Below are positions 46,173-56,149 of a stretch of 64,000 nt of DNA, one piece after another. The translations under genes were made by a program, and so were the position numbers. The stretch lies in the NCBI RefSeq assembly GCF_014898815.1, contig NW_026515530.1, positions 1 to 64,000 on the forward strand. Reading direction: 5' to 3'. The notes under the pieces are model-generated. The model was not told the origin of the DNA and did no database searches. It was given only the letters and a program-made list of their open reading frames with translations. This DNA is from Panonychus citri. Its lineage: Eukaryota > Arthropoda > Arachnida > Trombidiformes > Tetranychidae. Every line of letters begins with the position of its first letter. The stretch's first letter is position 1.

Positions 46173-47637
46173 TCAACTGAAAACACCATGAAATGTGATC
46201 CAATACCACCAAGTACAACTTGAGCTGATTAAACCAACCATTAGAAGTGTATGTTGATTAAATTGTTGATTTGATTTATAAAAATGATTTGAATGTTGCA
46301 TCGCCGCTGGATTATCACCATTAAGCACATTTACCGTTATGTTGGCCGGATCAGCGTATTGTGGTACTGGTCGGCAAGAATAATTACCAGAATCAGATGA
46401 ACGGGAATTATGAATTTCAAGTGTACTAATCGTAATTGGACCTTTAATTGTTGACACTTTAACCCGTGAATCTGATGGATTAACAGTTTGACTTTGAAAG
46501 CCTAAAACTTGATTATCCTTAAACCAGTAAACAAACATTGGTGGTGATGCTGTTTGATTAATTATACAGGTTAAATTAATTGTATCCTTTGATTGATAAT
46601 AGGTTGATGGTCCTCCCAATATCTCTGATTTAGCTTCTACAATCAAATGGATGATTAAATTAAACGAAAAAGGTAAACAACAATTAGTAAAATTAGTTCA
46701 ACATTTACAGATTCAATTTAACCCCAAAGGTAAATTAAACTTTGAAACCATTGAAACAAATTATTGATTTAATTTTAATTCCTCCTTCCCATTAATTATT
46801 ATTATCATCATCAGAATCAAGTGTTAATTATTCAATTGGTTAATCTAATTAACACAAACCAAACAATGTTTCAATAAAAAAAATGCTTCTGCTAATTAGC
46901 TAACTATAATTAGTCCCCTATCCAAGTAATATTATGATAATAATTAATATCTTTTACTGAAAAAAAAAATTTGCTCAAATTGTTCAACGATAATTAAAGC
47001 TAAACAACTTTCAATGGATTAAATTAGTTCAAATTAGATCGAGGAATTAATTAAATTAATTTGTCGAATGAAAAAAAAGTTTCTAAATATTAATAAACTT
47101 ATTAATAGATTAATTTGATAACTCTCACTAATTCAGATTCATCTAAATCTAATCTAATTTTATTTATATTCCTCTTCATTGTTATTATTATCAAATTAGG
47201 AATTGATTCAATTTCATGTTGATAATCAAGGCAAACTCATTGATAATTTAATAACAGACAAGAAAATGTTATCATAATTATGTTATCATCGTTGCTCATG
47301 AAAATGTATGATTGATATTCAGATAATAATAATAATAGTTGCTGAGAATGCTAAGAATTGACAAAGCAAAGATATTATCGAAAACGGAACTTGAAAAATT
47401 GATACAACTCGAAACGATTAACTTACCAATAACACTAAGGTAAAAGGGTAAACTTTTTTTCGGCTCCGTGCTGATCTGACATTCGTAGGTACCAGTGTCC
47501 TCTGTTTGGATATACTTTATATGGAGATACCATTCATCGGTATTCTCAACGTGCTTCGGCTCGAACCGTTGATCTGAAGTATATATGTAAGGTCCAGCGG
47601 AGATAATATGTAGATCCTTTTGACGAACCCAGGAAAC
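46173..47637 (-). CDS. dpr: Dpr-family immunoglobulin cell-surface protein, last two exons (partial)
   Basis: Exons 47637-47427 and 46636-46173 join at phase 1, giving the last 224 or so residues. The first exon is most of Ig domain 1: VSWVRQKDLHIISAGPYIYT, SDQRF, WYLHIKYIQTEDTGTYECQI. The second is Ig domain 2: EILGGPS, INLTCII, VYWFKDNQVLGF, DSGNYSC, NVLNGDNPAAMQHS. It ends in a hydrophobic tail suited to a GPI anchor or membrane segment. This is the arrangement of Drosophila Dpr proteins, neuronal surface receptors that pair with DIP proteins to specify synaptic partners. The 5' exons (signal peptide and start of Ig1) are not found. The 11.3-kb retrotransposon lies 174 bp upstream of the first visible exon, so it probably sits inside the preceding intron. 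Confidence 0.9.
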
Positions 47638-47811
47638 CTTTTTAATTAGAAAAGATAATTGTAAACAATTAATTAGTTAGTTAGTTCTAATCTTTAACAA
47701 TTAGCTTTTCTTGTTGTACAATTAACGGTTGTGAAAACATTAAACATTTAGATTAACATTTCTCATTGAAATCTATTAATTTTTATCATGATGATTTTGG
47801 ATTAATTATTT

Positions 47812-48801
47812 TGTGAGGAAAATTTAATAAGAAAACTTATTAAAAGGAAATCTTAAGTAATAAGAATGAGAAACAAAGGTAATTCGTATTGAATTAGATC
47901 TAAAGATCACAGGGTAAGAAATGATTATTGATTATCCGAAAGGATTAAAGATTAATCTAACGATTAATATTGAAAGTTCCAAATGAATTTACTTAAGTAA
48001 CGTTCACAACAATCAAGAATTCCAATCTGTCCACAACACAGATTATAATTAAGATTCGAATTCAGGATTCTGACAATGTGAGTAAGCATGTAATTAAGTT
48101 TATTGAAAATTGAAATTGGTTAACTGAAACTTTAGTTGAATGATATAATCAAATTACAATTGTAATTAAAACTGATAAAAACAAAATCAAGAAAATTGAA
48201 TCTAATTAAACTTAGAGAGTAAAGTACAATTATAATTATTAATTTCACTAGAGTGATCTTAACGTTTTCATTGTAAAACTTTATCTCTGCTGTTAATTCA
48301 ATCAACATGAATTTTTAAAGACAAAAAGAAAGAGAAGATAATGAAAAAGACAGAGAAGATAAAATTGGTTTTTCGAAGAGAAAAAGAAAGAGGAAGATTT
48401 TTGTCTTACTTTTTAACTTCAGTTTACAAAAGGAAATTATTAATTGAGTCAAAGGCAAAAGTCTTATCTCATTAGTGATAAGCTCACATTTTGAACCCTT
48501 GGGAAAATGGTAACTTTAGTTATACAAAAACAACTTCCATAAATGGTAAACCCATAAGGTTATGTCGCGACGATAGTCTAGTTAACCATTTACTTAGAAA
48601 ATGACAATAGTCAAAAAACGGTTGAAGTCAATACATTGAACTTGTGATTAAACACAACCCATAATCAACTAATTGTCGTTAAATTGTGATTAAACTAAAG
48701 TTAATTAAAGTGAATTAAGAAAATAATTAAATTGTTTCAGTTAATTGTGATTAAGAAAATAAGAAAATAATTGAATCAGATGAGCTAAAGGCTACCCTTC
48801 A
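47812..48801 (-). repeat. 3' LTR of the retrotransposon
   Basis: 990 bp. It differs from the other LTR at a few positions, mainly one-base indels. The last 17 bases at the high-coordinate end also encode the final residues and stop of the fourth ORF. Confidence 0.95.
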
Positions 48802-49903
48802 GTGCCCCAGTTTTGATTAGATTACTCTTCTGTTCAATTAATTGAGTATTTGATTGACCACCATTGTTACGATTATATGGAATAATTTGATTGTTTGTTT
48901 GATTCCATTCATCTGTTCCTGGATCTACTTCACTAACATGAATTCCAAAATCTTCTGGAAGTGGAAGTGGATTTTCCTCCGTTGGTACAGCACATTTATC
49001 ATAATCGTAAAAAGGTTCACCTTTAGGTCCATAGTGAGTAAAATAATTCCAATTTTTAGGCCATTCGGCTTTCTTTTCTTTAACTCTTGTTGAGTAAATA
49101 TCGAAAACTCTAGCGACTCGTCGATTGTTACATGTTGAATCTTGATTCTTATTATGAATACCATCACCAATGAATCCACATTTTCTTTCAATCTCTTGCC
49201 AAAAGGCCATGTAAAGTTGACATGAAACTATTGCTTCAACAGCGGGTGAATGTGGTCCACTTTTAATGGTGAATCCCTTGAAAACAAGGAAGGCTATTAA
49301 GCTCAATGAGCATGGAGTTTCATAATAAGGTGAAAAGAATTGGGTAATTTCCCTCATCTTAGGTCTGAGAAGATCGATTTCATCCTTTTGGAGACCAAGA
49401 GCTGTTAGTTGCATGATTAGATTAGTACCAACTAATTGTTCACATATCACTAGATAAGGAATCACTTGGTCACGAATTGATTGAAGATTCTTAGCATGTT
49501 TTAAGTCGCTATAACGAACACCATGATGATGAGTTTCTAAATGAATATTAGATGAATATCTAACGAAACTTTCATAGATGATTTGTTGATGACCATTAAC
49601 AATTACAATCCAAATTGGTCGTTGTCTAGTCTTTTCTCTCAGTCCTTGTTGAACTTGATATTGTTCATAGACACCAGCATAAGCCATATTAATAGAAAAG
49701 ACCAAATCAGGATTTTCATGTTTTTCGGTGTTGATCTTAATCTTCTCAGCATAATCATCAGGAAGAGTTGGAATTTGAATATGAGTTAATTTATTAAATA
49801 CTTCAATTGATTCCTTGTATTTAATTGCTTGTAAATGAGCGAAACCTGAGTTGCTCGTTGATGATGATGTTGATGATGATGACGATCTTCTTTCCGATAA
49901 TTG
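48785..49903 (-). CDS. Retrotransposon ORF4: degenerate DEDDh (REXO/ISG20-like) exonuclease fold
   Basis: The frame is open from 49903 to the stop at 48785; the first ATG is at 49687. Hydrophobic and motif spacing matches DEDDh RNA exonucleases: VFSINMAYAG at the Exo I place, then WIVIVNGHQQIIYESFVRYS and GVRYSDL, LVGTNLIMQLTALGL at Exo II, and HSPAVEAIVSCQLY at Exo III. The acidic residues expected at these places (Asp and Glu in Exo I, Asp in Exo II, Asp in Exo III) are Asn, Ala, Gln and Glu; the Exo III His is kept. So the fold is probably retained without nuclease activity. The ATG at 49687 lies inside the Exo I strand, so translation likely begins upstream. An ATG at 49932 overlaps the stop of ORF3 and is in a frame one step away. 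The last residues lie in the 3' LTR. The family call is from motif memory. Confidence 0.6.
   Translation of the reverse strand, partial: QLSERRSSSSSTSSSTSNSGFAHLQAIKYKESIEVFNKLTHIQIPTLPDDYAEKIKINTEKHENPDLVFSINMAYAGVYEQYQVQQGLREKTRQRPIWIVIVNGHQQIIYESFVRYSSNIHLETHHHGVRYSDLKHAKNLQSIRDQVIPYLVICEQLVGTNLIMQLTALGLQKDEIDLLRPKMREITQFFSPYYETPCSLSLIAFLVFKGFTIKSGPHSPAVEAIVSCQLYMAFWQEIERKCGFIGDGIHNKNQDSTCNNRRVARVFDIYSTRVKEKKAEWPKNWNYFTHYGPKGEPFYDYDKCAVPTEENPLPLPEDFGIHVSEVDPGTDEWNQTNNQIIPYNRNNGGQSNTQLIEQKSNLIKTGALKGSL
48802..48815 (-). other. Candidate polypurine tract
   Basis: In element orientation the bases before the 3' LTR read CAAAACTGGGGCAC. The GGGG core is short for a polypurine tract, and the sequence is also coding for the fourth ORF. 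Position, not composition, is the main support. Confidence 0.35.
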
Positions 49904-49928
49904 TTATTAGTTGTTCTTTGAATTTCTC

Positions 49929-52169
49929 TCATTGATGGAAATCTTTAGGAATGATTCTCATGAGAGTTTCAGCTGTATCATTTTCTACCAAGGAAAAAAC
50001 ATCAATACGGATAAATGGTAATCCTGGATCGTAATACTTTCTTGGTATCTCTTGATAAGTTCGTGATGGTCTAGGTGTTCCATAAGCACGAGTAGCCCAT
50101 TCAGCCGATGCTCTGATGAGATAATCAGGAACTGAATAACTAAAAATGGTTCGGGGTTTGATGAAATCATCTGGTTTCGGTTTTTTACCATAAATTGGAT
50201 CGAAGCCCAAGCTTTCAACCCATTCTTCTCCTTCATAAATCGGCTCTTCTGGATCTTTCCATCTACTATAAGTAAGATTAGTTAAACTCGTTCCAAGATT
50301 AGGAATGAAATTTCTAATATAATTAGGAGCAAGAAGAGGATCATTAGGATTATTATCCCGTTCAATCAAAACGTAAGCATAACGTTTAAACTTTTCCTCA
50401 TATCGCTCTGGATGAGTTTGACTTTTTGGAAGAGCATGTGATGAAGCTATAGCTTTTTTCAAATGAGGAGGTAAAAATGATGAAATTGATTTTGGTAAAT
50501 TGTTAAACTCTTTGATTGTTTCTCCATATTTGAATTTATCTTTGAGATTGAACTCGTATTCTTCATCGATTAATCCTCGTCTACAACTTGATTCATGTTT
50601 GAGAAACTCAGTAGTTTTCAATTGTTCACCACAACAATTACGACGACAGATTAGTAAAGCTGAATTGTATCGTTCCAATGAAGATGATGAAGGCACTTTA
50701 GTGAATTTTGGATAATCATTTTTTGGAACAAATTTTACAATACAATTGATTGTAATGCAAGCAGCTTTAGTTTGATGATCAGGGGGAGAAAAACCAAGAG
50801 TAACAATAGTTTGTCTTAACCAGAAAACACATTGAGAACAATACCATTGATTACATGAGGAACAAATTATTGGTTCGATTGATATATGCTCACAAAGGTT
50901 ACAACTTATAGTTGGTAAAAGTTCATGAATCTCTTCAAGAATGACCTTTGATAAAGGTAATCCTTTAGGAATATTATCAGTTTTTATCTTGTAAACTTCA
51001 GGTGAAGAAATGAGATTATGATAAATCTTTTCTAAGATTAGTCGACAATATTTAATCTTTTTCTCTTTTAACTTGAGAGCTTCTTTTTCTGCTTCAGCTC
51101 GAACCTCGAAAAACTTTTCCTTTGACATATAATCTGGTCTCACATCAGTGGGAATAGGAGCTGGAAACATGTTCGGAGGCCATGGATAATCTTTCGGTCC
51201 AGGGTAAGGACAAGGTCTTTCATGACGAAAAGTATTCGACATAGATGGAGGAGGTGGATATCGATATTTATTACCTTTAGGTTGATTTTTACTTTCTTGG
51301 TCATAACCACGATGGTGATTAGGTGAAGAAGTGGTCATTTTCAATTCAACTTGTAGTTGTTGAACTTCATTGTTCATTGATGACCGATAAGTTTGTGCAG
51401 TAACAAGATTATCCATCGACTTATTTTTGTCATTAGATCGATTACTCGAAACTGGTTTCGATTGATATCTTGGTACATAAATTCCGGATGAAGTTGAAGG
51501 TGCATATGGATCGAAATCCAAAGGAACAGGATTAATAGGGTGTTGAGTTTGTCTATCGACTCGACTTTGAGATGAAAACTGTTCTTTTGTTTGGGTAGAA
51601 GTTGATGATGAAGAAGATGATCTTCTTTTTCCATACCTTTCGGTTGGTGGTGAACTTTGTCTTTTTCGATTCTCATAAGCCAAGTATTCATCTTCTAATC
51701 TAAAAGATTCAAGCGGTTGTTTTGGAGCCGAAGGAAAAAATCGACGTTTATTTGTCGGAGGCTCAACATAACTTGGATCAATCGAGATATCGATTTCATC
51801 TGAAGATGATGATTGAGAAGAATCCAAAGTAAAGTCTTTGAAGACAGAATCAAGAGAAGAAGTTGGAGATCGTTGAGATGATTTAATCTCAGCTTCCATT
51901 GGTTCACTTGTTGGAACAGATTTTCTTGGAACAACAATTGGAACTAATTTATAACCAATAGGTGCAAAATCTTTCCATGATTCATTAGGAATTAAGATAA
52001 CATCATTATCTTCACTTGGATTTTCACCACGATTATCAGAAGCTTCAGTTAATTGAGTAACTGGATCAGGAACAGGAACTTCATTACCATCTTCATCAAT
52101 ACGAAAAATCAAAGTTGTTAACTTTTTCGTAACAGAATCAGTTGAATTTGGAGATTTTGTTGGTTCCAT
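49929..52169 (-). CDS. Retrotransposon ORF3: RING/zinc-finger protein in env position
   Basis: The first ATG is at 52169 (about 746 residues), but the frame is open up to a GTG at 52190 that overlaps the pol stop as GTGA. The first 330 residues are polar, Ser- and Pro-rich and probably disordered. About residues 420-540 hold a cysteine-rich module: CNLCEHI, CSSCNQWYCSQCVFWLRQ, then CITINC, and a second unit ICRRNCCGEQL...EFLKHESSC. The layout of a RING followed by a C2HC-type finger recalls TRAF and RAG1 N-terminal regions. The last 200 residues form a Trp/Pro/Tyr-rich region that I do not recognise. No signal peptide, furin site or membrane anchor is present, so it is not an envelope protein. 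A ubiquitin-ligase-like or nucleic-acid-binding accessory role is a guess. Confidence 0.7.
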   Translation of the reverse strand: MEPTKSPNSTDSVTKKLTTLIFRIDEDGNEVPVPDPVTQLTEASDNRGENPSEDNDVILIPNESWKDFAPIGYKLVPIVVPRKSVPTSEPMEAEIKSSQRSPTSSLDSVFKDFTLDSSQSSSSDEIDISIDPSYVEPPTNKRRFFPSAPKQPLESFRLEDEYLAYENRKRQSSPPTERYGKRRSSSSSSTSTQTKEQFSSQSRVDRQTQHPINPVPLDFDPYAPSTSSGIYVPRYQSKPVSSNRSNDKNKSMDNLVTAQTYRSSMNNEVQQLQVELKMTTSSPNHHRGYDQESKNQPKGNKYRYPPPPSMSNTFRHERPCPYPGPKDYPWPPNMFPAPIPTDVRPDYMSKEKFFEVRAEAEKEALKLKEKKIKYCRLILEKIYHNLISSPEVYKIKTDNIPKGLPLSKVILEEIHELLPTISCNLCEHISIEPIICSSCNQWYCSQCVFWLRQTIVTLGFSPPDHQTKAACITINCIVKFVPKNDYPKFTKVPSSSSLERYNSALLICRRNCCGEQLKTTEFLKHESSCRRGLIDEEYEFNLKDKFKYGETIKEFNNLPKSISSFLPPHLKKAIASSHALPKSQTHPERYEEKFKRYAYVLIERDNNPNDPLLAPNYIRNFIPNLGTSLTNLTYSRWKDPEEPIYEGEEWVESLGFDPIYGKKPKPDDFIKPRTIFSYSVPDYLIRASAEWATRAYGTPRPSRTYQEIPRKYYDPGLPFIRIDVFSLVENDTAETLMRIIPKDFHQ

Positions 52170-52186
52170 AATTTTAGTTGAATCAA

Positions 52187-55100
52187 TCACTTTTCACCTT
52201 TACAAAAGTAAAACTTTACGAGTAAAATGAATTCACTGAAATATGAATAATTTTGGTGATGAGATTTGAACAAATAAATTGGTGAGATTTGATGAAGATA
52301 ATTGAAAAATTGAGCAAAAAGTTGAAACAATTGAAACACTTGAGTGATGTTAAGTTGACCAAAGATGACTTTGAACTGGTTAAGTAAAGAAGATAATTGG
52401 AAGATAAAAGTGAGATCTCCTTTTCTCTGTTTTCTTAAGAAAGATGATGACTTATGAAAACAATTTGCAATCACTTTAGTGGTGAGAAAATTTCTGCGAT
52501 CATTTGAATGATTAACAAGAGTTAAATCAACTTTGGTTATCAATTTACTTTTGTGATCATTTGCTTCTGAAGTAAATGTGATCGGGTTAACATAACAAAA
52601 ATTAACAAAAGTTAAATTACTTGATTGATTTTGTTTATATTTCGCTCTAGTGAGTCTTTGATTGTTATTTGATGAATCGATAACTTGTTGTTGACTAATT
52701 AGTCGATCAGCGGTGTTATATGTTTTCCTCTTGTTTAAATGAAAATCATCAGATTGATTTGTTTGTGTATTATCGTCAATTTGTTCATTAATTGGAATGG
52801 AATCAACAGATTCATTGGACTCAATTGACTCATTATGAAGACTATTATCATTTCCAATGACATTGGGTAAGTTGGAAGAAACCATTTGATCCGAATTATT
52901 TTGATTATCGTTATTAGTTAATTTAACATGATCCAAATTTTCTGGTTCTAACCAATGATTTGATTCAATGTTGAAATAATGATCTCTCAATCTTTTCATG
53001 CTTTCACTCAACTCTCCTCTGAACAATTTTGAATTCATGACATTAGCAGTAAACAAATCAAATTCTTCTGAATTCGGATTCAATAACAATAATGATCCTT
53101 TTTTCATACCATAAATCATATACGGTCCATGGTAACGTGGTAGAAGTTTCTTTGAAATGTCTTTCGATTTTGATTCATTTTTTAACCAAATGAACTCACC
53201 AATTCGATAAGGAGGTCGTTGATGTAATCTTCTTATTCTGTCAATCTGATAATTTTGTTGAGCTTTCAATCGAGCGTATGCGATTTTCTTAGCTTTAGCT
53301 TGAGATAAAATTGATTTTCTATCCAATTCCAAGTGATTATCAAGTGAATCTCTTGGTTGTTGTCCAAAGACAAGAAAGTAAGGAGAAAATCTCGTAATTT
53401 TATGTACAGATGTATTGATAGCATAAAGCGAACGTTCCAAACTTTTATCGAAATTATTAGTTCCATGTTCAGTAACTAATGTTCTTAACCGTTCAGCTAT
53501 CGTTCGATTAGCTCGTTCAACAATTCCTTGTGACTGCGGATGATATGGAGTAGAAATTTCATGTTTGATATTTAAATTCATTAAATATTGATGACACTTT
53601 TCCGATAGGAAATTTGTACCACGATCAGTTTGAATGACTTTCGGTTGACCAAATAAGTTGAAGAATTGATCAAGAAACTTGATAACAGTTGTAGCGGTTT
53701 GATCTCGATAAGATTTAGCATAAACAAATCTAGATAATGTATCTACCAATACTAAGATTATTCGTTTAGTGTTTCCAATAGTAATTGGTCCTTGTGCATC
53801 TAATTCCAATCGCTCAAAGTTATTCTCAGGAATAGGTTTGGAACTTGGTTCAACATAAATAATTGATGTTGGTTTTGAAACCGAACAAGTTTCACAATTA
53901 TTACAAAGTTGAACTATCGCATGAAACAAATTTTTCATATAATATCGTATAGATATTGCAAGAAAAGTTTTCTCGGGGCCGAAATGTCCACCAGTTTGCG
54001 ACGAATGATAGAATTCAAAAAGTTGCTTAAGTATCTCATGATTGATTATTACTTTTGTTGGAGCATCATCATCAATAGATTTTCGATGAAGCAAGTGATT
54101 TTTTAAAATGTATTTCTTCATAATCGATTGATTACCATTCTTAAGCTGATCGATAATTGTTTGACAATCAATATCTTTGCTTTGAAAATTCAAAATCTTT
54201 TCACGTAAAGTATCAGTTTCAACAGTAAAAAGTAGAATCGGTGGAGATCCAATATCCAAAGATGGATTTTCCAAAGCAAAATTTACCACGTTCAGACCAA
54301 AATCGTAAATTTCTCTATCGACATTCAACAAATTTGTTATTGAATAAACTTTTTCAAGATATTCTTCTTCAGGGTCAATTATCTTTCTATGTTCCCATTC
54401 TGTTTGCACTCTAGAGAGACAATCGGGAGCATGTAATGAGCCTTTTTTGTATATCACTTTGAACTTATATTGTGATAACATAATAGACCAGCGTTGTAAT
54501 CGTGCGTTTTTAAAATTTACTTTTGTTATCGTACAAAGCGCATGATGATCAGTTTCAACTATAAACTCTTCACCTTCCAGGTAATGTTTATATTTTTCAA
54601 CACCAACAAGAACAGCATATAACTCTTTTTCAGAGACTGAATAATTAATTTGATGTTTTTGTAATTTTTGGCTGAAGAACGAAATCGGAAGCCAATCTTT
54701 AACGTTCTCAATCGGAGTCTCTTTAGAGTAATCAGGTGAATTTCGATCTTCCTGTAACAGAATTCCACCAACAGCGAAATTTGATGCGTCAACAGAAATC
54801 TTCCTTCTCATCTCGGGATCGAAATGTACCAACATTGTTGTTGTAATCAATGAATTTTTCAAGGTGTCTAAAGCCTTTTTATCTTCAGGAAGTAATTGAA
54901 ACTTTCTCTGTTTAGATATTATTCGATATAATGGAGCAGCGAGAGTCGAATAATTTTTAATGTATCGAGAAAAATAATTGTAACATCCAAGTATGGATTG
55001 TAGTTGTTTCGTCGTTTTAGGATAAGGCAATCGTTTAAGAGCTTCGACCTTCTTTGGATCAGGTCTAATCCCTTCGCCATTGACCAAATGACCAAGTAAC

Positions 55101-56149
55101 GGGATTTCAGTGTAACCAAATTTGCATTTTTCTAACTTTACCTTTAGGTTGTATTTAGAAAATCTCTCAAGAACAATTTCGGTTTGCTTGAGTAATTCTT
55201 CCCAAGTTTGTCCAAGTACCGGAACATCGTCAAAATAACCAATACAATTCTTTAATTGTAAACCATCCAAAACTTTGTTGATCATATTTTGAAATATGAA
55301 TGGAGCACCAGCTAAGCCCATTGGAAGTCGTTTATATTGATATTTAGCATCAGGTGTAACGAAAACAGTTTTTTCTCTTTCACCTTTGGGCAATTCAATT
55401 TGATGGTAACCTTGAGCCAAATCAAACATATTGAAGTATTTGGTACCACGAACTGCTTCCATAATATCATCGATTCGAGGCATTGGTTGGGCTGCAAATC
55501 TAGTGATTCGATTAACTTGACGAAAGTCAATTACCAATCGCGGAGTACCGTTAGGTCTCGGAACCAAAAGAGCGGGTGAACCTCCATCAGCTTCTGAAGG
55601 CTCAATTATATCAGCAGATAAAAGTTCATCCATCACTTGCTTAAAAGCCAATCTTCGTTCTTTATTAGCTGGATAAGGTTTTTGATAAGGTATCACATTA
55701 TCACCAATATCGATTTTTACTGGACAAACATCATTAGGTACAAATCCAAGATCACGTTTTCCTTTACTAAAAACATGTTCATATTTAGTGAACAGATTAA
55801 CCAAATCTTTCTTTTTATCTTTGGATAAATCACTATTAATTTGCAACAAAACTTTCTCTTGAAAAGTTAAATTGTTTTCCGAAATTGTTAGAACTGGTTG
55901 ATAAGATTTTAACTGTAATCCACCAATTTTCATAAGAAATGAATTTTCGTGTTCCTTAAGAATTTTACATGGTCGTTCTGAATGAGAATCTTTATCTAGA
56001 TCCAATGGTATACGAAGAGAGGGATGTAAAATTGAATTCGTCTCTTCAATTGTACAAAAGCGAAAGCGAAAATTAGCATCGAAACAATCACCATGAGGTG
56101 TTTCATGAGCGTAAACGTAATGTTCATATCCATTTGAATCAATTTTCAT
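52187..56149 (-). CDS. pol: Retrotransposon pol: reverse transcriptase, RNase H, integrase
   Basis: The ATG at 56149 overlaps the gag-protease stop as ATGA; the frame is also open upstream, so a -1 shift is equally possible. About 1,320 residues. RT: PRLVIDFRQVN, FDLAQGYHQI, LPMGLAGAPFIFQ, and the catalytic box GYFDDV (Tyr-Phe-Asp-Asp). RNase H: ISVDASNFAVGGIL, then a conserved Glu and ETDHHAL. Integrase: an HHCC zinc domain ending CNNCETC, then the DDE core with LELDAQGPI, IQTDRGTNF and SQGIVERANRT. The C-terminal 250 residues are Asn/Ser-rich with no chromodomain visible. All catalytic residues I can check are present, so the enzyme looks intact. Confidence 0.95.
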   Translation of the reverse strand: MKIDSNGYEHYVYAHETPHGDCFDANFRFRFCTIEETNSILHPSLRIPLDLDKDSHSERPCKILKEHENSFLMKIGGLQLKSYQPVLTISENNLTFQEKVLLQINSDLSKDKKKDLVNLFTKYEHVFSKGKRDLGFVPNDVCPVKIDIGDNVIPYQKPYPANKERRLAFKQVMDELLSADIIEPSEADGGSPALLVPRPNGTPRLVIDFRQVNRITRFAAQPMPRIDDIMEAVRGTKYFNMFDLAQGYHQIELPKGEREKTVFVTPDAKYQYKRLPMGLAGAPFIFQNMINKVLDGLQLKNCIGYFDDVPVLGQTWEELLKQTEIVLERFSKYNLKVKLEKCKFGYTEIPLLGHLVNGEGIRPDPKKVEALKRLPYPKTTKQLQSILGCYNYFSRYIKNYSTLAAPLYRIISKQRKFQLLPEDKKALDTLKNSLITTTMLVHFDPEMRRKISVDASNFAVGGILLQEDRNSPDYSKETPIENVKDWLPISFFSQKLQKHQINYSVSEKELYAVLVGVEKYKHYLEGEEFIVETDHHALCTITKVNFKNARLQRWSIMLSQYKFKVIYKKGSLHAPDCLSRVQTEWEHRKIIDPEEEYLEKVYSITNLLNVDREIYDFGLNVVNFALENPSLDIGSPPILLFTVETDTLREKILNFQSKDIDCQTIIDQLKNGNQSIMKKYILKNHLLHRKSIDDDAPTKVIINHEILKQLFEFYHSSQTGGHFGPEKTFLAISIRYYMKNLFHAIVQLCNNCETCSVSKPTSIIYVEPSSKPIPENNFERLELDAQGPITIGNTKRIILVLVDTLSRFVYAKSYRDQTATTVIKFLDQFFNLFGQPKVIQTDRGTNFLSEKCHQYLMNLNIKHEISTPYHPQSQGIVERANRTIAERLRTLVTEHGTNNFDKSLERSLYAINTSVHKITRFSPYFLVFGQQPRDSLDNHLELDRKSILSQAKAKKIAYARLKAQQNYQIDRIRRLHQRPPYRIGEFIWLKNESKSKDISKKLLPRYHGPYMIYGMKKGSLLLLNPNSEEFDLFTANVMNSKLFRGELSESMKRLRDHYFNIESNHWLEPENLDHVKLTNNDNQNNSDQMVSSNLPNVIGNDNSLHNESIESNESVDSIPINEQIDDNTQTNQSDDFHLNKRKTYNTADRLISQQQVIDSSNNNQRLTRAKYKQNQSSNLTFVNFCYVNPITFTSEANDHKSKLITKVDLTLVNHSNDRRNFLTTKVIANCFHKSSSFLRKQRKGDLTFIFQLSSLLNQFKVIFGQLNITQVFQLFQLFAQFFNYLHQISPIYLFKSHHQNYSYFSEFILLVKFYFCKGEK

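Noticed and set aside
46023..46223. Asp/His-rich frame over GAT repeats
   Set aside because: Pure trinucleotide-repeat translation overlapping the dpr 3' end.
49929..52190. ORF3 as a retroviral envelope gene
   Set aside because: No signal peptide, membrane segment or cleavage site; the cysteine pattern is that of a RING/zinc finger.
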